Shown: positions 16,619 to 24,533, counted from the first letter of the stretch. The stretch: 64,000 bases of DNA from Ruminococcus sp. (GCA_019420505.1 JAHZHC010000023.1:1-64000); one strand, 5' to 3'. Translations and numbers: made by a program. The notes: generated by a model not told the origin, from the sequence alone.

Positions 16619-16852
16619 TTATTCAGTGCTCCGTTCATTTAGATTTTTTTCGTTTAATGCTTCGGTTTCATCACATTTTTTTTGATGCTGTGTACCGAAA
16701 TAAAAAGCAATTACGGTAGCAAAGACAGTCATAAACTGTTCTGATGAAATTTTTCCGTAGATTGACAGCACACAGAAAACAACAGACATCATTATTGTGA
16801 CAATGCTTTTAACATTTAGCAGTTTTATTAGTTTCTCTTTCAAAGTTATCAC
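16619..16852 (-). CDS. Holin-like small membrane protein
   Basis: 77-residue protein with two hydrophobic segments (about 15-33 and 38-54) divided by a short turn (YGKISSEQF), and a charged C-terminal tail (HQKKCDETEALNEKNLNERSTE). Size, topology and position between an XhlA-like gene and an endolysin match phage holins, which form membrane lesions that release endolysin. Its start overlaps the upstream gene by four bases (ATGA), implying coupled translation. The exact holin family is not assigned. Confidence 0.78.
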   Translation of the reverse strand: MITLKEKLIKLLNVKSIVTIMMSVVFCVLSIYGKISSEQFMTVFATVIAFYFGTQHQKKCDETEALNEKNLNERSTE

Positions 16853-17064
16853 TCCTTTTTGGTTAGATGTTCAAGGTTATCTATTCGATGACCTTGTATT
16901 TTTATTGTATTCTCAATTACAGCTGTACGTTCTATAAGGTTGTTATGCTTATCTACTTTCTTTTCAAGCTGTTCAATACGATAATTCGTAAGCTTGATTC
17001 CTCCGAAGGTACCCATAGCTGTACCGATCAAAGAGAACAAGGCAACAAGGATTTCATTAGACAT
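16849..17064 (-). CDS. XhlA/holin-associated-like phage protein
   Basis: 71-residue protein with one N-terminal transmembrane segment (about 5-25, ILVALFSLIGTAMGTFGGI) followed by a coiled-coil-like charged part (YRIEQLEKKVDKHNNLIERTAVIENTIKIQGHRIDNLEHLTKKE). This plan is usual for phage proteins annotated as hemolysin XhlA or holin-associated protein upstream of a holin. Ribosome site AAGGAGGGTAAAT. First gene of the lysis cassette. Its expression probably sets that of the following two genes through translational coupling. Confidence 0.75.
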   Translation of the reverse strand: MSNEILVALFSLIGTAMGTFGGIKLTNYRIEQLEKKVDKHNNLIERTAVIENTIKIQGHRIDNLEHLTKKE

Positions 17065-17087
17065 ATTTACCCTCCTTTCAGATGGAT

Positions 17088-17169
17088 TTTAAGACCGGTG
17101 CTGGAAGTCTTAAAAAAAGTCCCCTCACTTATAGCCTTATTCGGCGTTTTTTTGCACACAAACGTGCAA
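17088..17169 (-). promoter_or_regulatory. Structured leader of the lysis cassette
   Basis: The 312-bp gap 17065-17376 holds control DNA only. On the lysis side, TTTAAGAC (17088-17095) and GTCTTAAA (17107-17114) form a perfect 8-bp hairpin that lacks a T run on the minus strand, so it is not an obvious terminator. Further upstream TTGCAC-N6-GTGCAA (17152-17169) is an inverted repeat suggestive of an operator. I could not find a convincing sigma-A promoter for the minus strand here. Confidence 0.5.
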
Positions 17170-17231
17170 CTATGAACAAAAAAATATAAAAATTTACTAT
17201 TTGTTAATAAAGCTATATATTTCGGAGGTAG

Positions 17232-17264
17232 TTCTTATTAAATTCTTAAGCAAATCTTAAGTGG
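17232..17264 (+). promoter_or_regulatory. Three 11-bp direct repeats, OmpR-family-type operator
   Basis: Reading in 11-base steps from 17232 gives TTCTTATTAAA, TTCTTAAGCAA and ATCTTAAGTGG, directly abutting the -35 of the ABC operon. Direct repeats with one-helical-turn spacing are the classical binding form of OmpR/PhoB regulators. A similar pair lies upstream of the response regulator gene at 60653-60673. Confidence 0.6.
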
Positions 17265-17265
17265 G

Positions 17266-17294
17266 TTGTTTTTTTAAAAATACTGTGATAACAT
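17266..17294 (+). promoter_or_regulatory. Promoter of the ABC transporter operon
   Basis: TTGTTT (17266-17271), 17-bp spacer, TGA-TAACAT (17289-17294), an extended -10. It sits just after the 11-bp repeats, compatible with activation by a bound regulator. Confidence 0.65.
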
Positions 17295-17376
17295 ATATTT
17301 GTGGAAAAAATCACATAGAAAAGTCTTAAATAGAAAACACGAATATTTACAGGCTTAAGAAAAGGAGGACACATAA

Positions 17377-18111
17377 GTGAACATAAGGAGGATAAACAGA
17401 GGTATTGCTCTTGGATGTGTTTTGGCTGTGGGAACGGTCAGTTATGTTGTATATGATCAGAAACAATTTTCTAAAGGTCAGGACAGCATAAAAAGCGTTA
17501 TTGAACAATATTTTAATGATGTTGCTTCTGTTCAGGTAACAAAAAATCAGGAAAAGGCTCTTGATGCTTACAAAAACGTCATAGACAAATATTGGGTAAG
17601 CAACAATGATTGGTTTAAAGAGAATGACTTTGTTTTTGACAAAAGCAGTTTGACTGAGGGCTGGAATACGATCATTAAGGAATGGCAGCCTACGGGACAT
17701 TTTGAAAAGTGTGAAATGAGAATTAGTGATATTTCCATAAATAAATATGGAAATAACGGTGCTTTTGTTACGATAGACTATGATGTATATTGTGAATATT
17801 TCGGCGCACCTTTAGATTTTTCGAATGTTTATGTAACAACTGCGGAACAGGATTATCACGTAGGAAATGAAAATGCAGATAAAGATGAGTCTGTAAAATA
17901 TAAGGGTACAAAAAATTATTTTGCTACAGAATTATATCTTGAAAACGTTGACGGTGACTGGCGAATTGTCGGAGTTGGAAGGTATAGTAATGGATACAGC
18001 TCAAATATAAGTAAGGCTACCGAGGAAAATAACAATTCAAAAGCTGTTGATGACAGTATGGCAAATTCAGATACAGATTCTGATAGTAAGGCAGGTGTAG
18101 AAAATGAATAG
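17377..18111 (+). CDS. Membrane-anchored protein of unknown function in ABC operon
   Basis: 244-residue protein with an N-terminal signal anchor (about 8-26) and an extracytoplasmic part. From about 36 to 205 it shows the alternation of helix and strand seen in NTF2-like accessory domains (SVIEQYFNDVASVQVTKNQEKALDAYKNVIDKYW, then WRIVGVGRYSNGY). This fold assignment is inference. The tail is Asn/Ser/Asp-rich. Start GTG is supported by AAAGGAGGA at 17361-17369. The stop overlaps the following ABC ATPase start by 8 bp. It may assist or sense the substrate of the exporter. No family was recognised with certainty. Confidence 0.7.
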   Translation: MNIRRINRGIALGCVLAVGTVSYVVYDQKQFSKGQDSIKSVIEQYFNDVASVQVTKNQEKALDAYKNVIDKYWVSNNDWFKENDFVFDKSSLTEGWNTIIKEWQPTGHFEKCEMRISDISINKYGNNGAFVTIDYDVYCEYFGAPLDFSNVYVTTAEQDYHVGNENADKDESVKYKGTKNYFATELYLENVDGDWRIVGVGRYSNGYSSNISKATEENNNSKAVDDSMANSDTDSDSKAGVENE

Positions 18112-19057
18112 CAACGTACTTTTTAAAGTATCGCACCTTAATAAAACAATTGGGGGAAGACAAATTCTTCATGATATAAGTTTTGAAACTTATGCGGGCG
18201 AGGTTTTTGGTTTTCTCGGACCTAACGGTGCGGGCAAGACAACGACTATTAAAATTGCGGTAGGAATGCTTTCTCTTGATGACGGCAATATTTTTATTAA
18301 TGGAACTGATATAAAGAAAAACTTTGAAAAAGCTATGTCAAATGTCGGCGGAATTGTAGAAAACCCTGAGATGTACAAATACCTTACCGGCATGGAGAAT
18401 CTTAAGCAATATGCAAGAATGAGAAAAGGCGTAACACCGGAGAGAATTAACGAAGTTGTGAAGCTTGTAAAGCTATCTAACAGAATTAACGACAAGGTTT
18501 CAAAATATTCGCTTGGTATGCGTCAGAGATTAGGTGTAGCGCAGGCGCTTTTACACAGACCTAAGGTTCTTATTCTTGACGAACCGACAAACGGTCTTGA
18601 TCCGGCAGGCATTAAGGAACTCAGAGATATTCTTAAGGAGACTGCTCACAAGGAAAACATATGCGTTATTGTTTCTTCGCATCTTATGTCTGAGATGGAG
18701 CTTATGTGCGATCGGGTCGGTATTATCGCAAACGGAAAAATGATTGGAGTACACACGCTTGAAGAAATGATTTCCGCTTCAAACAGCAAGTTCTCTGAAT
18801 TTATGATAAGGGTAGATGACAATGCTGCTGCACTGGCTGTTATTGATGTTCCGGAGGATAAAAAGAAGCTTGTTGACGGCATGATCGAAGTTTCACTTCC
18901 TACAGAAAATACAGATGAAATAATAAGCAGAATCAACTTTATGCTGATCAGCAATGGAATAAAGCTTTATACAGTTTCACAGAAAGAAAACAAGAAGCTT
19001 GAAGATGTATTTATCGAGCTGACGAAAGATCAGAAGGGAGGCGGTCAGATTGGTTAA
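18104..19057 (+). CDS. ABC transporter ATP-binding protein
   Basis: 317-residue ATPase of the CcmA/drug-export (ABC-2) class. Walker A GPNGAGKTTT is near residue 40, the Q-loop region lies in VGGIVENPEMYKYLTG, the signature is YSLGMRQRLG, Walker B is VLILDEPTNGLDPAG and the H-loop is SSHLMSEM. A C-terminal extension of about 85 residues after the core is typical of ABC-2 ATPases. It powers the next gene's permease. Start overlaps the upstream gene and the stop overlaps the permease start, so the three are translationally coupled. Substrate not evident; peptides, antibiotics or lipids are usual for this class. Confidence 0.93.
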   Translation: MNSNVLFKVSHLNKTIGGRQILHDISFETYAGEVFGFLGPNGAGKTTTIKIAVGMLSLDDGNIFINGTDIKKNFEKAMSNVGGIVENPEMYKYLTGMENLKQYARMRKGVTPERINEVVKLVKLSNRINDKVSKYSLGMRQRLGVAQALLHRPKVLILDEPTNGLDPAGIKELRDILKETAHKENICVIVSSHLMSEMELMCDRVGIIANGKMIGVHTLEEMISASNSKFSEFMIRVDDNAAALAVIDVPEDKKKLVDGMIEVSLPTENTDEIISRINFMLISNGIKLYTVSQKENKKLEDVFIELTKDQKGGGQIG

Positions 19058-20369
19058 GTTTTTTAAACTGGTTAAAAACGAATATATCAAGAATCTTAAA
19101 AAGATTTCTACCATAATTATGCTTATTGTTATTGTATTGTCGGCGATTGGTCTTTCCGCAGTAGGTGCTATAGCAAAGCACCAGAGACAACAAGATGAAG
19201 GTTTAGAAGTGCAGGACGGAGAAGTTTCTTATTATCAGGATCAGAATCAATGGCTGGAGGAAACAAAGCCTGATGGGTATGAGACAGATATTGCTCTTAA
19301 CAAATATCTTGAGCAAAAGGGATTTGAACCTGACAGCTGGCAGGCGGCTTTTGCGTTCAATGTAAGAGAGAATTTTGATAAGGAAATTTTATTTCCGGTT
19401 TTGGATGACGTTATCGGGGGCGGTGACTGGAAAGCGGCATGCAGAGCATTGGCAGACAACGCTGAGAATAACGCAGAAAAGTGGGCTTATGAATATCGTT
19501 TAGAGAAAGATATTCCTTTTGGTGACAGCTGGAAGGATGAAGTAATAGCAAGTGTTGCTGAAGCTAAAGCTCAAATTGAAGGTTTGGGAGATGCCAACGA
19601 TCAAGATTCAGCCAGCGCAATTTCCAAGGCTGAGGACACTGAAAAAATCGGACTTTACAGGCTTGAGAACAACATAAGTGAAAACACGGCTGATTTAATT
19701 TCATTTGACTCTGAGATAAAATTCTGGATGGTGTTTTTCCGATCCACTTCTTTAGTATCACTGATCGGTCTTTTAATTATCGTTGTTGCAGGAAGCTCGG
19801 TTGCCAGTGAATTTTCACAGGGAACAATTAAGTTCTTGCTGATTAATCCGGTTAAGCGCTGGAAGATTCTCATGGCTAAGTATTTCACGGTAATTTCATT
19901 GGGATATGTTATGCTTGCGTTACTGTTTTTAGTTATGATTCCTGCAGCAGGTTTAATTATAGGTTTTGACGGTATTTCTGCACCATATGTATATGTAAGC
20001 GGCGGTGAAGTACATGAGATATCGAGCTTTTTACAGGCAATAAAGCTTTATTTGCTTAACAGTGTCGAAGTGATAGTAATGGCTACATTTGCGTTTGCAC
20101 TGTCATCATTGTTCAAAAGCGCTGCACTTGCTATTGGTTCAGGTGTATTCCTTATGCTTTCAGGTTCAATGATTGTACAAATATTATCTAACCTCAGACA
20201 GGACTGGGCAAGATATCTGATATTTGCTAACACGAATCTTTCGAATATCTATAATGGAAACTCACTGTTCCCGCAGCACAGTCTGACATTTGCATTAGTA
20301 GTAATTGTTTTACACATGGCGGTATTCCTTCTTACTGCCTGGGACGGATTTACCAAAAGAGAATGTTAA
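19050..20369 (+). CDS. ABC-2 type transporter permease
   Basis: 439-residue membrane protein. The first transmembrane helix (about 20-40) is followed by a large extracytoplasmic region of about 180 residues rich in charged and Trp residues, then five further helices (about 228-252, 278-305, 335-360, 365-385, 410-432). The motif SSVASEFSQGTIKFLLINPVKRWKILMAKY is characteristic of ABC-2 permeases. The start is TTG at 19050, supported by AGGGAGGCGG and overlapping the ATPase stop. With the ATPase and the anchored protein it forms an exporter. A strong terminator follows. Confidence 0.9.
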   Translation: MVKFFKLVKNEYIKNLKKISTIIMLIVIVLSAIGLSAVGAIAKHQRQQDEGLEVQDGEVSYYQDQNQWLEETKPDGYETDIALNKYLEQKGFEPDSWQAAFAFNVRENFDKEILFPVLDDVIGGGDWKAACRALADNAENNAEKWAYEYRLEKDIPFGDSWKDEVIASVAEAKAQIEGLGDANDQDSASAISKAEDTEKIGLYRLENNISENTADLISFDSEIKFWMVFFRSTSLVSLIGLLIIVVAGSSVASEFSQGTIKFLLINPVKRWKILMAKYFTVISLGYVMLALLFLVMIPAAGLIIGFDGISAPYVYVSGGEVHEISSFLQAIKLYLLNSVEVIVMATFAFALSSLFKSAALAIGSGVFLMLSGSMIVQILSNLRQDWARYLIFANTNLSNIYNGNSLFPQHSLTFALVVIVLHMAVFLLTAWDGFTKREC

Positions 20370-20379
20370 CAAACAAAAA

Positions 20380-20404
20380 GGACGGCATATGCCGTCCCTT
20401 TTTT
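20380..20404. terminator. Bidirectional terminator between ABC permease and MATE genes
   Basis: GGACGGCAT/ATGCCGTCC is a perfect palindrome of 18 bp with A tract before and T tract after, serving both converging genes. Confidence 0.92.
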
Positions 20405-20415
20405 ATAAATTATTT

Positions 20416-21750
20416 TTATTCAATTTTACCTGTTCTAATTACTTTTTTATGATAGAAACCAATAGCAAGTATTATTGCCATGCCAATCCAAACTAAAGGT
20501 TCAGAGATCATTACTCCTAAGTAACCTAATTTTGGAGCTAATGCCATTGCAACTGCAAATTTTCCTATAAGCTCTATTATACTTGATAAAATAGGAGTAA
20601 CTTTATCGCCGATTCCCTGCAAGGCATTTCGGAACACAATTACGATATCCAAAACAAAATAAAAAGGTGTATTGATCCAGAGATATTTTCTTGTAATATT
20701 TATTATTTCAGCATTGTCTATGCCGGTGATCAGATGTGCTAAAAATGGGGTAAAGGCATAAGCAATGGCAATTACTATCAAAGACCACACCCATGTTATA
20801 ATAGTAGCGCTGTAAACACCTTGTTTCACTCTATTTATCTTTCCGGCTCCGTAATTCTGTCCTGCAAAGGTTGCGGAGGCCATACCAAACACACTTATTG
20901 GCATCATAAACATATCGCTGATTTTTCTTGAAGCTGTATGAGATACAATAATATCAGTACCGAACATATTTATTGTACCCTGAATTATGACTGTACCTAT
21001 ACCCACAAGGGAAATCATCAGCCCCATGGACAAGCCGGCTGCATACATTTCTCCTGCTAATCTTGCGGAAAAAGTAAAGCTTTCCTTATCAGGAATAAGA
21101 ACAGGATATTTTCTGAAAATGTACACAATACATAGGATCACAGACAAAAGCTGAGATATCAGTGTTGCATATGCGGCACCTTCTACATTACTTCCAAATC
21201 CCTTAATGAACAAAAGGTCAAGGACGATATTGACAAGCGTGGAGATTATGAGAAATACGAGAGGGGTAATGGTGTCGCCTACTGCTCTCAAAATTGACGC
21301 ACAAATATTATAGCACATAGTAACAGCCATTCCGGCAAGGATAATGCTGATATATGTTTTCGCCTGTGAGAAGATTTCATCGGGTGTATTAAGCAGTCTG
21401 AGCAGCGGTTCAAGAAAAACAAGGCTTAAGAGTGTAAGCAAGGCAGCAGTAGCAAACCCCAAAACTAAGGTTGCCGCCACTGTTTGTTTCATATGTTTTT
21501 CGTCTTTAGCTCCGAAAAATCTTGCTGTCAAAAGAGAAAAACCATTGGTCATACCATTGAGAAAACCAATAATTACGGTATTTATTGCTGAAGTTGCACC
21601 TAAAGCGGCAAGTGCATTTTCTCCAAGAGTTTCACCCACAATTCTTGTATCTGCAAGATTATAAATCAGCTGGAAGATATTACCAAATAAAAGAGGGATT
21701 GCAAAGCTTATAATAAGCTTTATAGGACTTCCTTCAGTAAGTTTTTTCAT
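20416..21750 (-). CDS. MATE family efflux transporter
   Basis: 444-residue membrane protein with twelve hydrophobic helices and two homologous halves, typical of Na+/H+-coupled multidrug and toxin extrusion proteins. Signature segments are PLLFGNIFQLIYNLADTRIVGETLGENALAALGAT, GMTNGFSLLTARFFGA and SATFAGQNYGAGK. The gene starts 12 bp after the SCIFF maturase stop on the same strand and has no strong ribosome site of its own, so it probably depends on translation of the maturase gene. MATE proteins usually export cationic small molecules; a role with the SCIFF product would be new and is only positional inference. Confidence 0.92.
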   Translation of the reverse strand: MKKLTEGSPIKLIISFAIPLLFGNIFQLIYNLADTRIVGETLGENALAALGATSAINTVIIGFLNGMTNGFSLLTARFFGAKDEKHMKQTVAATLVLGFATAALLTLLSLVFLEPLLRLLNTPDEIFSQAKTYISIILAGMAVTMCYNICASILRAVGDTITPLVFLIISTLVNIVLDLLFIKGFGSNVEGAAYATLISQLLSVILCIVYIFRKYPVLIPDKESFTFSARLAGEMYAAGLSMGLMISLVGIGTVIIQGTINMFGTDIIVSHTASRKISDMFMMPISVFGMASATFAGQNYGAGKINRVKQGVYSATIITWVWSLIVIAIAYAFTPFLAHLITGIDNAEIINITRKYLWINTPFYFVLDIVIVFRNALQGIGDKVTPILSSIIELIGKFAVAMALAPKLGYLGVMISEPLVWIGMAIILAIGFYHKKVIRTGKIE

Positions 21751-21762
21751 AATTCAGACATG

Positions 21763-23136
21763 TTATTCTGCTGAGTCAAGCAGACTGACAGCTTTCATCA
21801 TTATTGCACATTCAAGACGTTTTTTTTGTATCTGGCAGGAAAGCTTATGGGCGTTATGAATATCTCCTGCATAAATATAGTTGTTTGCGTTACAGCCTCC
21901 GCTGCAATAAAATTTAGCCCAGCATTCTTTACATTCAGGCTTTGAATAGACATGTGTTGAAGCGAATGTATTTTTTATGTTTGTATCAAACGTATCGTCA
22001 TGGAGATTTCCCATTTTAAATTCATCAATGCCTACAAACTGGTGGCATGGGAATATGTCTCCGTCAGGAGTTATTGCTACATACTCATTTCCGCAGCCGC
22101 AGCCTCTCAGGCGTTTAATTGCACACGGACCCTGGTCAAGGTCCAGCATAAAGTGAAAGAAGTTAATGAATTTTCCTTCGTCACGGATTTTCTGCACTTT
22201 TTCAGAAAGAATTTCATATTCCTTAAAAATTTTAGTCAGATCGCCTTCTGTTATTGCATATGGTTCGTTTGGATCTGCCATAACAGGTTCAACGGAAATC
22301 TGGTCAAAGCCCATGTCATAGAGATGCATAACATCTTTCGAAAAGTCAAGATTATATTTTGTATATGTACCTCTTACATAATAATCCTTATCTTTACCAC
22401 GTTTTTCCACAAGGCGCTTATAGTTAGGGATAATGCGGTCGTAGCAGCCTGTTCCGTCGACACGTTTTCTCATACGGTCGTTTACATCTTTTCTTCCGTC
22501 AATTGAAAGCACCACATTTGACATTTCTTCATTTATGAAGTTGATTATATCGTCATTCATGAGCATGCCGTTGGTTGTAATTGTGAATCTGAATTTTTTT
22601 GAACATTCTTCTTCTCGTGAACGGGCATATTTTACAATTTGTTTTACCACGTCAAAATTCATAAGAGGTTCTCCGCCGAAGAAATCAAGTTCAAGAAATT
22701 TTCTGTTTGCAGAATGCTTTATAAGAAAATCAATAGCTTTTTTACCTGTTTCAAAGTCCATAAGCTTTCTTCCTCCGCCGAAATCTCCGGTGGAAGCGAA
22801 GCAGTATTCACATCTTAAATTACAGTCGTGTGCAATATGCAGACACATAGCTTTTATTGGGGAAGCTACTGATGTAAGAGCAAATTTTTCGTAGTCATCT
22901 TCACTGAAAAGAATTTTGTCGTTATAAAGCTCAACAATTTCGTTATAGCACTCTTCAATTTGTTCATCTGGATAAGCCTTCGAAAGCTTTTCTATGACTT
23001 TTTCAGGGCATTTTTCGCTGAACGGCGGCTCAACATTATCAAGCAGGTCATAAGTAAGATCGTCTACAATATGAACTCCGCCGCTGTTTACGTCCAGCAG
23101 GATATTAAAACCGTTAAGTTTAAATTTATGTATCAT
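21763..23136 (-). CDS. scfB: SCIFF peptide maturase (thioether-forming radical SAM enzyme)
   Basis: 457-residue radical-SAM/SPASM enzyme that installs a Cys-to-Thr thioether link in the SCIFF precursor. The N-terminal part (about 1-90) corresponds to the peptide-recognition RRE region. The radical SAM cluster is C105xxxC109xxC112 (HDCNLRCEYCF), followed by FGGGRKLMDFETG and FFGGEPLMNF. C-terminal cysteine motifs (GPCAIKRLRGCGCGNEYVA, FPCHQF, CKECWAKFYCSGGCNAN) bind auxiliary Fe-S clusters. It lies 143 bp downstream of the SCIFF gene with a hairpin between. This gene pair is a conserved marker of Clostridia. Confidence 0.96.
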   Translation of the reverse strand: MIHKFKLNGFNILLDVNSGGVHIVDDLTYDLLDNVEPPFSEKCPEKVIEKLSKAYPDEQIEECYNEIVELYNDKILFSEDDYEKFALTSVASPIKAMCLHIAHDCNLRCEYCFASTGDFGGGRKLMDFETGKKAIDFLIKHSANRKFLELDFFGGEPLMNFDVVKQIVKYARSREEECSKKFRFTITTNGMLMNDDIINFINEEMSNVVLSIDGRKDVNDRMRKRVDGTGCYDRIIPNYKRLVEKRGKDKDYYVRGTYTKYNLDFSKDVMHLYDMGFDQISVEPVMADPNEPYAITEGDLTKIFKEYEILSEKVQKIRDEGKFINFFHFMLDLDQGPCAIKRLRGCGCGNEYVAITPDGDIFPCHQFVGIDEFKMGNLHDDTFDTNIKNTFASTHVYSKPECKECWAKFYCSGGCNANNYIYAGDIHNAHKLSCQIQKKRLECAIMMKAVSLLDSAE

Positions 23137-23230
23137 TTAAATCACCGTACCTTTATTTTGCATAGGATTTTTTCATTAAAAGAAGTTAGACTTTTTTTGC
23201 TGAAGGTTGTTATTGAATAATTAAACAGCA

Positions 23231-23260
23231 AAAAATTAAAGGGACATAAATGTCCCTTTA
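23231..23260 (-). terminator. Attenuator-like terminator between scfA and scfB
   Basis: On the minus strand TAAAGGGACA pairs perfectly with TGTCCCTTTA (10 bp, loop TTTA) followed by ATTTTTTG. It would make short abundant scfA transcripts and fewer read-through transcripts into scfB. Confidence 0.85.
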
Positions 23261-23279
23261 AAGATAAATCACAAGGAAA

Positions 23280-23423
23280 TTATGCTTCTCTTTCGCACTT
23301 CTGGTTAGCAACTGTGCAGGAAGTTTTACAAGCAGACTGACAAGAAGCCTGACATTTACCGCAGCCGCCTTTTTCAGCAGTTTGCTTTAAATTTGCTTTA
23401 TTAATAGTTTTAATATGCTTCAT
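23280..23423 (-). CDS. scfA: Six-cysteine SCIFF precursor peptide
   Basis: A 47-residue ribosomal peptide. It begins MKHIKTINKANLKQTA, carries cysteines at 21, 24, 28, 32, 36 and 43 (CGKCQASCQSACKTSC then KC), and ends EREA. This is the six-cysteines-in-forty-five-residues pattern, the substrate of the adjacent maturase. Start ATG is supported by GGAGGAATTAGTT and by an extended -10 promoter about 33 bp upstream. The peptide's biological role is unknown in all Clostridia. Its strong promoter and downstream terminator suggest much higher expression than the enzyme. Confidence 0.95.
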   Translation of the reverse strand: MKHIKTINKANLKQTAEKGGCGKCQASCQSACKTSCTVANQKCEREA

Positions 23424-23455
23424 AACTAATTCCTCCATAATAAATATTATTTATT

Positions 23456-23464
23456 ATTATACCA
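23456..23464 (-). promoter_or_regulatory. Extended -10 promoter of scfA
   Basis: On the minus strand TGG-TATAAT, with no good -35 at 17 bp. The leader of about 30 bases carries GGAGG. Confidence 0.65.
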
Positions 23465-23525
23465 CAAGAAAAACAGGCTTTTATGAATGAACAGTTAACG
23501 CACTATAAAAATTTCTGCAACAAAC

Positions 23526-23930
23526 TTAAAATCGGTTATTTTTCGAGTTAACGCCTACGATTCCACCTATTGCGCCGAAAAGAAGTGTAAGAATCAATTT
23601 CAGGGACGGAGAAAATCCTGAAATAGTCTGAATGAAAAATGTACTGACAACAAGTATTATAAAAAACATAAACAGGCCGCACAGTATGCCCATAAACAAC
23701 CCGTTCCTTCTGCGTTTTTTTGCAGAAATAAAGCCTCCTGCATAAGCTCCTGCACAAAGTGCCGCAGAAGAAAGGACTGATACAACCTTATCCGTTACAT
23801 CAATTTTAGTAATTATAAAAGCAAATGCAAGAATACAAACAATAATTATTGCGAATCCGGACAAAGCTGAAAATGCTGTATTGGTCAGAACTGACAATCT
23901 GCCGTTTGCAAACCTTTTTCTCTTCGACAT
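23526..23930 (-). CDS. TIGR04086-like membrane protein
   Basis: 134-residue protein with four transmembrane helices (about 17-42, 50-70, 76-100 and 107-126) joined by short basic loops (AKKRRRNG). Size, helix pattern and position between yajC and the SCIFF gene match the TIGR04086 membrane protein that accompanies SCIFF loci in Clostridia. Function unknown. An open region of about 130 bp separates it from yajC and contains the yajC terminator, so it may have its own weak promoter. Confidence 0.8.
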   Translation of the reverse strand: MSKRKRFANGRLSVLTNTAFSALSGFAIIIVCILAFAFIITKIDVTDKVVSVLSSAALCAGAYAGGFISAKKRRRNGLFMGILCGLFMFFIILVVSTFFIQTISGFSPSLKLILTLLFGAIGGIVGVNSKNNRF

Positions 23931-24017
23931 AATCTTTCCTCCCGCATATTTTTATTCTCTTAAACATCAAATATCATATCAATATTTAATTATATTTTAG
24001 GTAGATTAAAAATATGC

Positions 24018-24055
24018 AAAAAAATAAAAGCCTGATTCAGAAGAATCAAGCTTTT
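24018..24055 (-). terminator. Terminator after yajC
   Basis: On the minus strand AAAAGC-TTGATTC-TTCT-GAATCA-GGCTTTT forms a hairpin with one mismatch, followed by ATTTTTTTG. Confidence 0.8.
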
Positions 24056-24063
24056 ATGGTTTT

Positions 24064-24381
24064 TTAGTTGTCATGCTGAGTTTCAACTTTAGCAATAGCC
24101 CACTTTTTAACACGGATTTTGCTTCTGTCACCGCCGGTTTCGATAACGACAGTATCATCTTTTATAGAAAAAACGATTCCTACAATTCCGCCGTTTGTTA
24201 CAACTTCATCGCCGATTTCGAGAGCATCTCTCATTGCGGCATCTTTTTTCTCCTGCTTTTTCTGAGGACGAATGATAAAGAAATAGAAAAAAGCAATGAT
24301 AAGAACTAACGGAATCAGAGTCATTAGTGTTCCTGCTGCGCCTGCATTGTTTGCTGATAAAACAGTTACTGTATTCAACAT
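24064..24381 (-). CDS. yajC: Preprotein translocase subunit YajC
   Basis: Accessory subunit of the Sec translocon, associated with SecDF. Start ATG at 24381 is chosen because GGAGG lies 7 bp upstream; a frame from 24402 would place that ribosome site inside the gene. The 105-residue protein has one N-terminal transmembrane helix (about 14-36, LMTLIPLVLIIAFFYFFIIRPQKKQEKK) followed by a soluble domain with GDEVVTNGGIVGIVFSIKDDTVVIETGGDRSKIRVKKWAI, the family signature. Neighbourhood with TIGR04086 and SCIFF is conserved in Clostridia. Confidence 0.95.
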   Translation of the reverse strand: MLNTVTVLSANNAGAAGTLMTLIPLVLIIAFFYFFIIRPQKKQEKKDAAMRDALEIGDEVVTNGGIVGIVFSIKDDTVVIETGGDRSKIRVKKWAIAKVETQHDN

Positions 24382-24486
24382 TATGAATCCTCCATATCTC
24401 AAATATTAATATAATGTTATTATATCATAATTAATCCTGCATTTCAATAGTTTTAACAATTTGTTTTCATATGTTTGGAATCAAAG

Positions 24487-24523
24487 AAAAAACGGTCGGA
24501 TAATTTTAATCTTATCCGATCGT
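24487..24523 (-). terminator. Probable original terminator of the nfn operon
   Basis: On the minus strand ACGATCGGATAA pairs with TTATCCGACCGT (12 bp with one G-U) followed by TTTTTTC. It lies about 145 bp past the nfnB stop, with a composite palindromic element in between. Confidence 0.82.
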
Positions 24524-24533
24524 TATAACTTAG

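Noticed and set aside
15957..17064. Prophage remnant
   Set aside because: No integrase, structural gene, attachment repeat or tRNA junction is seen, so the genes were described as a free cassette only.
17221..17262. Small gene after CGGAGGTAG at 17224
   Set aside because: No ATG, GTG or TTG start at proper distance and an early stop follow; the sequence is better explained as promoter repeats.
22000..22506. Open frame of 168 codons on the plus strand
   Set aside because: It lies wholly opposite the SCIFF maturase, has no domain or ribosome site, and its residues follow the complementary codon bias.
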